DNA of 32,832 nucleotides, taken from Candidatus Nanohalarchaeota archaeon QJJ-7 (GTDB lineage: Archaea; Nanohalarchaeota; Nanosalinia; Nanosalinales; Nanohalalkaliarchaeaceae). Numbering within the stretch: the first letter of the stretch is position 1; each line of letters begins with the position of its first letter. The stretch spans positions 1-32,832 of the forward strand of contig JALIDP010000008.1 in assembly GCA_022865215.1 (NCBI GenBank), read 5' to 3'. The notes under the pieces are model-generated. The model did no database searches and was not told where the DNA came from. It saw only the letters and a program-made list of their open reading frames with translations. The position numbers and the translations under genes are program-made. Of the stretch, positions 9,378 through 17,978 are shown piece after piece.

Positions 9378-10613
9378 ATGTCGATGGGGAAAGAGATCAG
9401 AGAAGAGATACCGAAGGAACAGGCGGTGAAAGTCGGAGACATTATCGGCCATCGTTTCTTCTTTGAGAGGCAGAATTACAAGGTCGATGATGCACTGGAG
9501 AGGTACGAGCGGGTGGACCTCCGACACCTCGACACCTACACGATAGATCCGGAAGGAGCCCATGAGCATGATGATGCTCTCTCCGTGGAGAAACACGAAA
9601 GAGGAGGTGAACTCGAAGGTTATACTGCCTGGGTGCACGTGGCTGATGTCCCGTCCATGGTCCCTAAAGGGAGTTTTATAGACCACCATGCCAGGGAGAA
9701 GTCGAGGACATTCTACTATTCGGATGGGACCGATGACATGCTACCTCCTGAAATTCTGGAGAGGGTAAGCCTCGAAGCCGGTGAGATAAGGCCGGCTAAC
9801 ACTATAGAGATGAGGTTCGATGAGGACGGTGATATGCAAGGCTGGAACATATACAGGTCGGTTATTAATATAGATTTCAATCTCTCCTATGGAGAATCGG
9901 TTAGATACATGTCGACTGTCCGGGCAGATGATGAGATGGACCGGAGGCTCCACAACACCGATGACCTGCCCTGGGATCTTTCTGAAAAATGGGGTGACTC
10001 TGATTTCTATGAAGATCTATCTGAAGAGGAGAAGACTGTTGTCGGGGATCTGGATGACCTGGAGTTTCTGGCGCATCATCTCGCGGATGAACGGAGGGAC
10101 TCCCTTGTAAACAGACAGGACCCGGCCATGATGACTGTGCAGGAGTTCATGGTGCAGGCCAACCGGGTCGCTGCCAGGGAGATGACGGAGAGAGGTGGAG
10201 GCCTGTACCGTGCCCATGGGACACCGGAGGGATGGGATGAACGTGTAGCCTCCTACCTGGAACAGTCCGGGATGGATGAAATTGCTGAGGAGTTGAGAGG
10301 TGCTGAAACGGTTGAAGAGGTTCTGGAAGAGGATATCGATATGCCTTTCCTGTTTAATGAGGACGCAGAGGACGACTTTCGGGCGTACTATTCGGTAGCG
10401 CCTCGGGGACATGAAGGCCTAGATTTCGAGGTCTACGCACCTTTAACCTCTCCCGCGCGACGGTACCCTGACAACGTCAACTGGAGGCTGATACACGGGG
10501 AATCTGATTACGACGATTCCGAACTTGCAAGGATAGCTACACGTATAAACAGTGAGATGATGCCGGGAGCTTTTACGGATGAGAAGGCGGAGTTCGAAGC
10601 TCTCGCTTCCTAG
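9378..10613 (+). CDS. RNase II/RNase R (RNB domain) family exoribonuclease
   Basis: LRHLDTYTIDPEGAHEHDDALSVE, AWVHVADVPSMV, RTFYYSDGTDDMLPPEILERVSLEAGEIRPANTIEM, and C-terminal APLTSPARRYPDNVNWRLIHGE are RNB-domain hallmarks. Confidence 0.88.
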   Translation: MSMGKEIREEIPKEQAVKVGDIIGHRFFFERQNYKVDDALERYERVDLRHLDTYTIDPEGAHEHDDALSVEKHERGGELEGYTAWVHVADVPSMVPKGSFIDHHAREKSRTFYYSDGTDDMLPPEILERVSLEAGEIRPANTIEMRFDEDGDMQGWNIYRSVINIDFNLSYGESVRYMSTVRADDEMDRRLHNTDDLPWDLSEKWGDSDFYEDLSEEEKTVVGDLDDLEFLAHHLADERRDSLVNRQDPAMMTVQEFMVQANRVAAREMTERGGGLYRAHGTPEGWDERVASYLEQSGMDEIAEELRGAETVEEVLEEDIDMPFLFNEDAEDDFRAYYSVAPRGHEGLDFEVYAPLTSPARRYPDNVNWRLIHGESDYDDSELARIATRINSEMMPGAFTDEKAEFEALAS

Positions 10614-11698
10614 TGAATGAACTCTTCGACCCGTTCGTCAGCCTCCTCAAGCCTTCTCTGGTGATGTTCCAGGAAGTCTCTCAGTTCCTCCTTCGCTATC
10701 TGTTTAAGCTCTCCCGAAAGCATCTCGCCTGAGGAGTACTTCTCGTGGATATCTCTTAGACGGTCATCGTCATCTATCAGGTGGAAGGCGAGGAGTTCGA
10801 AAACGGTGTCCTCTTCTATAACCGCGCCTTTCTTCCTCTGTTCCTCCTTCGACTGTCTACCCCCCGTCTTCGCCCGGTCTATCTTTTCGCATGCAGAATC
10901 AGGGCTTTCGGACAGGGCGATGTAGCTGTTCTCCTTGCTGGAGCTCATCTTCCCTCCCTGTAAGCCTCGCATGAACTTGTGGTACGTAGAGCTTGGTTTG
11001 ACGAACTCCTGGTGAGGGAACCGGGAGGCGATATCCCTCGTCAACCGGATGTGCGGGTCCTGGTCCGTTCCCACAGGCACCACGACAGGTTTCGGACCGC
11101 CGTTCTCGTCGAACTCAGGCTGCAATATGTCGGCTGCCTGGGTCAGTGCGGAGGTGACTTTGCCCGGGTTAACGTCTCCATAGACCGCTTCCACCTCGTT
11201 CTGGGTCACGTTCTTGGCGAAGAGCTTCGATATCGTGTTGTAGTGCGTCCCGCCCTCGCTCTGGAAGTAGAAGTTCACATTCTCCGGTTCCAGTCCGAGC
11301 GCTATGTAGTTCTTGAGGTATTCCTCGATAGCGATCTCTCTCGCCTGTTCCAGCGACATGTCGCGGGTCAGGTACGCTTCCACGTCCGCGACCGCGATGT
11401 ACAGCTCCGCACCCATCTCCTGGTACCAGACGAACTGGTCCGCGAGCATCTTGTGCCCGAAGTGGAAATTCCCTGAAGGCATGAGACCGGTCATCATGCT
11501 CCAATCGTTCCCTTCTTCCATCGCGTCCAGGACACGGCCGAAGTCCCTGTGGCCGTAGATTATATCTCTGCGGATGTACCGGTTCTTGTCCGGGATCCGG
11601 TCCTTGAGATCTTTGAGAGGCTCGATACCGAACTTTTCCATCGTCTCCTCGTAGTTCTCTATCTGGATGGAGCCCCAGGGATCTATCTGTTCTGCCAT
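10610..11698 (-). CDS. trpS: Tryptophanyl-tRNA synthetase
   Basis: GLMPSGNFHFGHKML (HIGH-like), VPVGTDQDPHIRLTRDIASRF, GLQGGKMSSSKENSYIAL (KMSKS-like), KIDRAKTGGRQSKEEQRKKG. Confidence 0.94.
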   Translation of the reverse strand: MAEQIDPWGSIQIENYEETMEKFGIEPLKDLKDRIPDKNRYIRRDIIYGHRDFGRVLDAMEEGNDWSMMTGLMPSGNFHFGHKMLADQFVWYQEMGAELYIAVADVEAYLTRDMSLEQAREIAIEEYLKNYIALGLEPENVNFYFQSEGGTHYNTISKLFAKNVTQNEVEAVYGDVNPGKVTSALTQAADILQPEFDENGGPKPVVVPVGTDQDPHIRLTRDIASRFPHQEFVKPSSTYHKFMRGLQGGKMSSSKENSYIALSESPDSACEKIDRAKTGGRQSKEEQRKKGAVIEEDTVFELLAFHLIDDDDRLRDIHEKYSSGEMLSGELKQIAKEELRDFLEHHQRRLEEADERVEEFIH

Positions 11699-12750
11699 CA
11701 GTATTCCTCCTGTTCCAGTACTTTCTCTAGTGAAGTAATAAACGCTTTGTTTTTTGACCGGTCCCGTACGCTGATTCTGATATGGTCTTTTTCCAGACCT
11801 CGGAAATGGCCGCCGTCCACGATTTTTACACCTTCTTTCTTCATCAAGGACACCAGATCGCTGGATTTCTTCTCGAAGCGAGTATCCTTGAGTGAGATAA
11901 GGAGAGGGAGAGATTCGGATTCGCTGTAAGAGATGCCTATGCGTTCCAGTCGGCCTTTGATGTAGGATAGCTCGTCTGATACTGTTTTATCCGTTCTTTC
12001 CAGGTAATCTTCGGATTCGACGGCCGCTCGTACCGCTTCCTGAGCCGCGGCGTTGATCTGGAATGGAGATCCTGATTTTCGGATCTGTTTTTTGTCGCCT
12101 CCTGCTATGTAACCCGCTCTGAGACCTGCTAGACCCAGGATTTTGGAGAAAGAACCTACGACGATAATGTCCTCATCCATTGTCAGAGGGGCATGGGTTC
12201 TGTACGGATGTTCGAGGGCTTCGTCGAGGATGATGGTTCCATTAAATTCTTGGACTAGGGTCTCGATTTCCTTGTTAGAGAATCTTTCTCCACTTGGATT
12301 CTGGGGGTTTGCTAATACCAGGTAATCGGAGCCACAGTCGGCCATCTCTTCGATAGAAGGGTGGAAATCAGACCCTTCAGACTCGATAAAGGTGATTGAT
12401 GAGCCCATCTTCCGGGCATGTGTTTCGTACCTGTGAAAGGAGGGAACAGGGATAGCGACATCTATATTTTTATCGAAATAGGTCAATGCGAGCTTTTCGA
12501 GAGCGCCATCACATCCGTTGGTGAGTATCAGAGCGTCCTGAGGTATATCTATGAGGTCAGCGACCGATCCACGCAGATCGTCTCCAGGATGCTGGTAATG
12601 GCATATTTTCTCCTCTGGAAGGTTTCTTACTGCCTGAACTGATGTTTCTGGTGGACCGAGAGGGTTAACGTTGAGCGACATATCCAGTTCTGCTTTTCCT
12701 TTCTCGGCGTACTCATCGGTCTCTAGTTCTTCGATCTCTCTGCGGACCAT
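11698..12750 (-). CDS. PLP-dependent aminotransferase, histidinol-phosphate aminotransferase-like (class I/II)
   Basis: LILTNGCDGALEKLALTYFD, VLANPQNPSGERFSNKEIETLV, IILDEALEHPY, VGSFSKILGLAGLRAGYIAG (PLP-Lys region). Confidence 0.85.
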   Translation of the reverse strand: MVRREIEELETDEYAEKGKAELDMSLNVNPLGPPETSVQAVRNLPEEKICHYQHPGDDLRGSVADLIDIPQDALILTNGCDGALEKLALTYFDKNIDVAIPVPSFHRYETHARKMGSSITFIESEGSDFHPSIEEMADCGSDYLVLANPQNPSGERFSNKEIETLVQEFNGTIILDEALEHPYRTHAPLTMDEDIIVVGSFSKILGLAGLRAGYIAGGDKKQIRKSGSPFQINAAAQEAVRAAVESEDYLERTDKTVSDELSYIKGRLERIGISYSESESLPLLISLKDTRFEKKSSDLVSLMKKEGVKIVDGGHFRGLEKDHIRISVRDRSKNKAFITSLEKVLEQEEY

Positions 12751-13007
12751 TATCGACCCCCTCCACTCACTTTCTCTGGAAAGACACCTGATGTACGTCT
12801 CGGGAACAAACTCTCGTTCCTAGGCGAGAAAAACCCAAAAACATCCACCCTGAGGAGCAGAACGACTCAAAGAATCATAGGCTGCGTCGAGACCAAAAAC
12901 ACTCACCGTTCTGCATGTGACCCCCTTATATGTCGGGATTTAAAAGAATTCCGAGGATATTCCTGCTGCTCGTCTTCGAGGAGTGGCGGACAATCGCTCC
13001 ATGTTTC

Positions 13008-13015
13008 TTTTTAAA
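13008..13015 (+). promoter_or_regulatory. Putative TATA box for glyS
   Basis: 'ttttaaat'-type box about 23-30 nt upstream of the ATG at 13038. Confidence 0.4.
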
Positions 13016-13037
13016 TTCTGCAGGCGAATGAGGCGCT

Positions 13038-14549
13038 ATGACCTCGGAAGACAACTTTTCGGAAGAGCTGGAAGCTCATTTGACCCGTAACGGGTTCATA
13101 TGGGGGCCGGAGCCGGAGATCTACGACTCCCTCGCCGGTTTCTACACCTACGGACCTATGGGCAAGCTTCTGAAGAACAAGCTGGAGGATAAGATGTCCC
13201 GAGTTTTCAAGCAGGAGAAGTTCTACGAGGTCGAAGCACCTATAATAATGCCGGAAGAGGTCTGGGACGCCTCGGGCCATCTCGAGACGTTCGTTGATCC
13301 GATGGTGCTCTGTTCGGAGTGCGAGGGGAGCTACAGGGCGGACAAGCTGATAGAGGAGGACTACGATGTTGTGGCGGACGGGTTCTCGGACGAGGAGCTG
13401 TTAGAGTTTATCGATGACCAGGATATAACCTGTCCTTCATGCGGTGGAGAGTTCGAACAGGATATCCACGACTACAACCTTATGATGGAGACTCGGGTAG
13501 CGGGTAGAGAGTCGTACTCGAGGCCTGAGACCGCCACTACAACGTATCTTCCGTTCAAGCGGTACTGGAGGTTCTTCCGGAAGAAGCTACCGATAAAGGT
13601 GTTCCAGATCGGGAAGGCGTTCAGGAACGAGATATCTCCGAGGCAGCACGTGTTGAGAGGAAGGGAGTTCACTCAGGCAGAGGGCCAGATATTCGTGACA
13701 GAGGAGATGAAGCACGACTGGGACGGGTACGACAGGATAAGGGATGAAGAAGTGAGGCTGTGGAGTGCGGAGGAGCAGGAGAAGGAAGGCTCTCCCGTAA
13801 CCATGTCGCTTGAGGAGGCTGTGGATTCTGGAGAGGTTACGAGCGAAGGGTATGCCTGGAGCCTGTATCTCGCATGGGAACTCTTCCGATCGGTCGGAAT
13901 ACCGGAGGACAGGATGCGTTTCAGAGAGCACCAGGAGGACGAGAAGGCGCACTACGCGGAGGACGCGTGGGACCTGGAAGTGGAACTGGATTCGTTCGGA
14001 TGGACGGAATGCTGTGGGGTACATGACCGGGGAGACTACGACCTGTCACAGCATACTGAACACTCGCCTGAAGACCTATCGTTCAAGGATAATCACGGGA
14101 AAGAGGTGATGCCTCACATCCTGGAGATAGCTTTCGGTACCGACAGGCCGACCTTCGCTCTACTCGACATCTTCTTCGATGAGGAAGAGGAACGGTTACA
14201 GATCCCGACGCATGTCGCTCCAGTGGACGTTGCGGTGTTCCCTCTGGTAACGAAGGACGGTCTACCTGATATTGCTGAGGAGGTGTACAGGCAGCTGCAC
14301 GAGAGGAGGTTCGACGTTGAGTACGATGATTCTGGTTCTATCGGTAAGCGGTACGCGAGGCAGGATGCGAAAGGAACCGCTCTCTGTGTGACTGTAGACT
14401 ACGATACGAAGGAGGACGACACCGTCACGTTGCGGGAGAGGGACACTTCGGACCAGGTGAGGCTGAATATAGAGGATCTGGACGGTGCCGTGCAAACTTA
14501 CCTGTACGGCGACGCGGAGCTACGAGAGCTCGGTGAGCCGGTGGAGTAG
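13038..14549 (+). CDS. glyS: Glycyl-tRNA synthetase (eukaryote/archaea dimeric type)
   Basis: NGFIWGPEPEIYDSLAGFYTYGPMGKLLKNKL, FYEVEAPIIMPEEVWDASGHLETFVDPMVLC, QIGKAFRNEISPRQHVLRGREFTQAEGQIF, PHILEIAFGTDRPTFALLD. Confidence 0.96.
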   Translation: MTSEDNFSEELEAHLTRNGFIWGPEPEIYDSLAGFYTYGPMGKLLKNKLEDKMSRVFKQEKFYEVEAPIIMPEEVWDASGHLETFVDPMVLCSECEGSYRADKLIEEDYDVVADGFSDEELLEFIDDQDITCPSCGGEFEQDIHDYNLMMETRVAGRESYSRPETATTTYLPFKRYWRFFRKKLPIKVFQIGKAFRNEISPRQHVLRGREFTQAEGQIFVTEEMKHDWDGYDRIRDEEVRLWSAEEQEKEGSPVTMSLEEAVDSGEVTSEGYAWSLYLAWELFRSVGIPEDRMRFREHQEDEKAHYAEDAWDLEVELDSFGWTECCGVHDRGDYDLSQHTEHSPEDLSFKDNHGKEVMPHILEIAFGTDRPTFALLDIFFDEEEERLQIPTHVAPVDVAVFPLVTKDGLPDIAEEVYRQLHERRFDVEYDDSGSIGKRYARQDAKGTALCVTVDYDTKEDDTVTLRERDTSDQVRLNIEDLDGAVQTYLYGDAELRELGEPVE

Positions 14550-14563
14550 ACAGGGTTACTGCG

Positions 14564-15424
14564 ATGCCTGAGTGTTCCGAGTGTGGAGAGACTGTATCGA
14601 TGCCATTCAAGTGCAAGTTCTGCGAGGAGTCGTTCTGTTCGCATCACAGGTTGCCGGAGAACCACGATTGCGAGGGTCTCAGGGAGTACAAGGACGAGCA
14701 GAGGGGTGAGGGTAAGATAGGTTACGATGTTATGAAGGACGAGAAGGGGGAGCGGACTCCTACTGTGGAGGTGGGGAAGGAGGAACGTTGGATCGATCGC
14801 CTGGAGGAGCTGGTGCCGACCAGCGTGACTTTCACCATCCTGGCCATCATGGCCGCGGTCTTCGTCATGGAGTACACCGTCCCGGGATTCTTCGAGATGT
14901 TCGCTCTCGATCCTGCCAAGGTCTTGCAGGAGCCGTGGAGACTTTTCACTTCTATATTCATGCATGCCGGTCTTGCACATCTACTGGTAAACTCGATAGT
15001 CCTCTGGTCGTTCGGCCGCCACCTGGAACAGGTGTTAGGGAAGAGAAAGTTCTTTAAGGTGCTCATAGTTGCGGCATTCGCTTCCTCTATAGGGTTCACG
15101 CTTTCAGGCCAGCTGTTCGGGATCGGACCTGCTGTAGGGATATCCGGAGGTCTATATGGACTTGTAACTCTACTAGCTGTGATAAGACCGGACGTGAAGG
15201 TCCTTGCGTTCTTCATAATCCCGCTCAGCATCAGGCATGCGGTCGTGTTATTTGCGATTATGGATGCCGTGAACGTGGCAGCGCACTCGATGGGTGTGAT
15301 GTTACCGGTGATAGGTGGTTTCGCCTCGGCAGGCCATCTATCCGGTCTCTTAGTCGGGCTATTCTACGGTTACAGGTGGATGGACCGGTTCAGCAGTAAC
15401 CGGCGGAGAAACATGTTTCAGTAG
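14564..15424 (+). CDS. Rhomboid-family intramembrane serine protease with N-terminal AN1-type zinc finger
   Basis: N-terminus MPECSECGETVSMPFKCKFCEESFCSHHRLPENHDC is AN1-like; rhomboid core with HAGLAHLLVN, catalytic GISGGLYG (GxSG) and AGHLSG (His). Confidence 0.9.
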   Translation: MPECSECGETVSMPFKCKFCEESFCSHHRLPENHDCEGLREYKDEQRGEGKIGYDVMKDEKGERTPTVEVGKEERWIDRLEELVPTSVTFTILAIMAAVFVMEYTVPGFFEMFALDPAKVLQEPWRLFTSIFMHAGLAHLLVNSIVLWSFGRHLEQVLGKRKFFKVLIVAAFASSIGFTLSGQLFGIGPAVGISGGLYGLVTLLAVIRPDVKVLAFFIIPLSIRHAVVLFAIMDAVNVAAHSMGVMLPVIGGFASAGHLSGLLVGLFYGYRWMDRFSSNRRRNMFQ

Positions 15425-16005
15425 ATCTCTGTGTCCTTCCATACCTGGCCGATGCTTTCGACCTCTAACCGGTAAAGGGCGGTGATCCTGCTCCGGGATG
15501 CGGTGAAGCTGTGGTCGAACTCTTCGCCTGAGGTGAAAGACATGTTGGCCCTGTACCGGGGTGAGACACCAGTGAAGGTATGGATACGGGCCTCACCGTG
15601 ATTCAGAGTACCGAGATCTTCTTCTGTACCGTCGACGGATACCAATGTTTCTTCCATATCTCTATTTCGGAAGTTCGCCACGACCGCCGAGACCCCGTTA
15701 CTGTTCGGGACGAGTATCATTGTGTGCGCGTAATCTGAGGAACCGTGTCTTCCCAGCATGTATCCCTGGAAGTTGAGATAGGACACTACCCTGTTCCGTA
15801 TCTGGAACGCGGAACTGTTAGTAGAGCCGAGGTTCACCGCTCGAGGGAACTCGTCCATACTTTTATCGAAGAGGAACTGCGGTGTTTCAGGACCGATGGA
15901 CGATATACCACCGCTCTGACTGAGGAAAACTATACCGACTATCAGAGTTATGAAGAGTAGTGTTCCTACAACGAATATCTGTCCTTCTCTGCCGATCATT
16001 GCCAT
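15418..16005 (-). CDS. Putative pilin-like / exported single-TM protein
   Basis: MAMIGREGQIFVVGTLLFITLIVGIVFLSQ: short basic N-terminus, then Gly-Gln and a ~20 aa hydrophobic helix (class III signal-like); extracytoplasmic beta-rich remainder; overlaps the next gene by 10 bp. Confidence 0.65.
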   Translation of the reverse strand: MAMIGREGQIFVVGTLLFITLIVGIVFLSQSGGISSIGPETPQFLFDKSMDEFPRAVNLGSTNSSAFQIRNRVVSYLNFQGYMLGRHGSSDYAHTMILVPNSNGVSAVVANFRNRDMEETLVSVDGTEEDLGTLNHGEARIHTFTGVSPRYRANMSFTSGEEFDHSFTASRSRITALYRLEVESIGQVWKDTEIY

Positions 16006-16661
16006 GCCTGGACTGACACCTCCACGGGTGCGAAAGAGACGTTGTAACCGCTGATAGGATAGGAGGCGGATATAACATCAGTATCCGAGGGCGGTTCTCC
16101 TGTGGTTCGATACTCGTATATATCGACGCTGTAGCTGACTTTTGATGCCGCAGCAGTTTCTATCTCCAGAGTGTTGTCTCCGTCAACAGTCTCATCGGAG
16201 ATATCCACTTTTTCGTACCCGTCCACGGTACCGGTATTCTGATAGACAGGATTCCCGTTTATGCTGGCGTTAGGGGCTTCAGTGCCTTCGAACCAGAGGT
16301 GGAGTACCTGTCGCTCAACTGCGGAGTTGTTGACTGTGAAAGTCTCAGTGTGTGTCCCGCTGAAGCTGACAGTATCCTGTGTTGTGTTGACGTGCAGAAG
16401 TGCTGCCTCGACGTTCAACGCGTTCAGGTGATCGTCAAGCCTGTCTCTGAGTATGGAGACGCTCTGGTTCTCTGCTGGAGGTCTGAGTTCCCCGGAAAGG
16501 TCAAGTGTTTCAAGAGCGTTCCTCTCACGGATCTTGATGTCTGGACCGATTTCACCGCCTACATCAACCTGCTGGGAAAGGGTTATTATCAGCATCAAGA
16601 AGATGATGGCTGCAAGGATTGACTCTATTGTATGTATAACTCCTTTCCTCTTCACTGCCAT
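15996..16661 (-). CDS. Putative pilin-like / exported single-TM protein
   Basis: MAVKRKGVIHTIESILAAIIFLMLIITLSQ: (K/R)KG, then a hydrophobic helix with early Glu, pilin-like; overlaps both neighbours by 10 bp. Confidence 0.68.
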   Translation of the reverse strand: MAVKRKGVIHTIESILAAIIFLMLIITLSQQVDVGGEIGPDIKIRERNALETLDLSGELRPPAENQSVSILRDRLDDHLNALNVEAALLHVNTTQDTVSFSGTHTETFTVNNSAVERQVLHLWFEGTEAPNASINGNPVYQNTGTVDGYEKVDISDETVDGDNTLEIETAAASKVSYSVDIYEYRTTGEPPSDTDVISASYPISGYNVSFAPVEVSVQAWQ

Positions 16662-17917
16662 ATACGCATCACCATATCCCTTTTGGACGCGTTCCCGAAC
16701 CTCTCTACCACAGGTACAGGGAACTCGAGGACGGTGACTGTCCGTCCTGTCGGGACATTTTTCCCGTGTTTGAAGGTGTCTTCGATGGATATGTTGTATT
16801 CTAGACCTGTCAGTCCCAGGAGTTCCTTCACATATTCGTAGTCCCCGGATTCGAGTTCGGCAGCTCTCTGCCTCGACACCCCTTCAACGGGTTCAGGCAC
16901 GCCTAGAGTGGTGTCATAAGGGCTGTAGAACTCCTGCTTCTGATCTGTGGCGTTGTTATAGTCGTCCTTGTGGGCGTAGAGGAGAAGGTCCTTCTTACCC
17001 CCAGTGTCGGAGAACGTGATTCTGACATCGAGCTCGGATGTTGGAGCGTCCCGGCTCACATTGACGTAGATGTTCTCTCCGATTATTGATAGTCCTTGAT
17101 CACTGTCATTGAAGTCGATCCAGTCAGTGGTTCCGGTATAGATACCTGTCCTCGATGTCTCAAGGTTGATGACTCCCTCGCCCGGTGTATAGGCAGTGTC
17201 GAATCTGCTGGTGAGGTTGAGTTCCCAGTCCCTCTCTCCTGTGAAGAACTCTCTGACACGGATCTGACCGGAGTCTTCGAAGAGCTTGATGTGCTTCCTT
17301 CCACTGCTGTAGGACGCGTTTACCTTCAGGAGGCCGTGATCGAAAAAGGGGTCGGAGCTTCCCGCGAGGTGAGCGTTGTCCTGTAGCAGGTCGGTATTTT
17401 CGAACTCCAGCTGTGAAAACCCGTTCGCGGTGAAGGTGACGTTTAACTGGTCGTTCCAGGCGCTTTCCCCCGAATGTTCCAGTCCTGAGGAGTAATTCCT
17501 ATCTTCAAGGTTCCCGGTCTTGGTGTAGACGATATCGAACCGATTCTTCCCTTCTCTAATATCTGTGACCATCACTGTATCGTTGGTCAGGAGATCGTGC
17601 TGGGATCGAAGTTCTTTACCGTCCTGCGTTACGAGAACTGAATTCTTCAATATATCCCTAGAGAAAGGGTAATCGATAGCGACAGGTTCGTTCTTGAGAG
17701 ACTGGCTCGAGCTAATTATAACCGGGTTCCTGTAGACAGTCCACCGGGTGCTTTCACGGAAATTGGATAGACCGGTGTCCGCAGCATCTTCCACCTGCTG
17801 GATGAAGCCTCCTTCAGGAACGAAGCTTGACTGTACGATATAGAAACCGGCGGCAATCATGATGATGAATATCGTCATCGCGGTCATGAAGTCAATGGAT
17901 ACAGCCTGTCCCTTCAT
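16652..17917 (-). CDS. Putative pilin-like / exported single-TM protein, large ectodomain
   Basis: ATG at 17917 gives MKGQAVSIDFMTAMTIFIIMIAAGFYIVQSSF, a KGQxxSxxF class III-type N-terminus. The track start (18001) adds 28 residues without such features and overlaps the upstream gene. Confidence 0.68.
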   Translation of the reverse strand: MKGQAVSIDFMTAMTIFIIMIAAGFYIVQSSFVPEGGFIQQVEDAADTGLSNFRESTRWTVYRNPVIISSSQSLKNEPVAIDYPFSRDILKNSVLVTQDGKELRSQHDLLTNDTVMVTDIREGKNRFDIVYTKTGNLEDRNYSSGLEHSGESAWNDQLNVTFTANGFSQLEFENTDLLQDNAHLAGSSDPFFDHGLLKVNASYSSGRKHIKLFEDSGQIRVREFFTGERDWELNLTSRFDTAYTPGEGVINLETSRTGIYTGTTDWIDFNDSDQGLSIIGENIYVNVSRDAPTSELDVRITFSDTGGKKDLLLYAHKDDYNNATDQKQEFYSPYDTTLGVPEPVEGVSRQRAAELESGDYEYVKELLGLTGLEYNISIEDTFKHGKNVPTGRTVTVLEFPVPVVERFGNASKRDMVMRIWQ

Positions 17918-17978
17918 ATCTTGGAGGTTGTATAGCCTACTATAAATGGTTGGACGAGAGCAGGATTTTAAGCGGGTC

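Noticed and set aside
12751-13037. tRNA or C/D-box sRNA gene in the intergenic region
   Set aside because: No cloverleaf or TPsiC-like GTTCRANNC motif, and no matched C (RTGATGA) and D (CTGA) boxes in proper spacing; kept only as a generic structured-RNA candidate.
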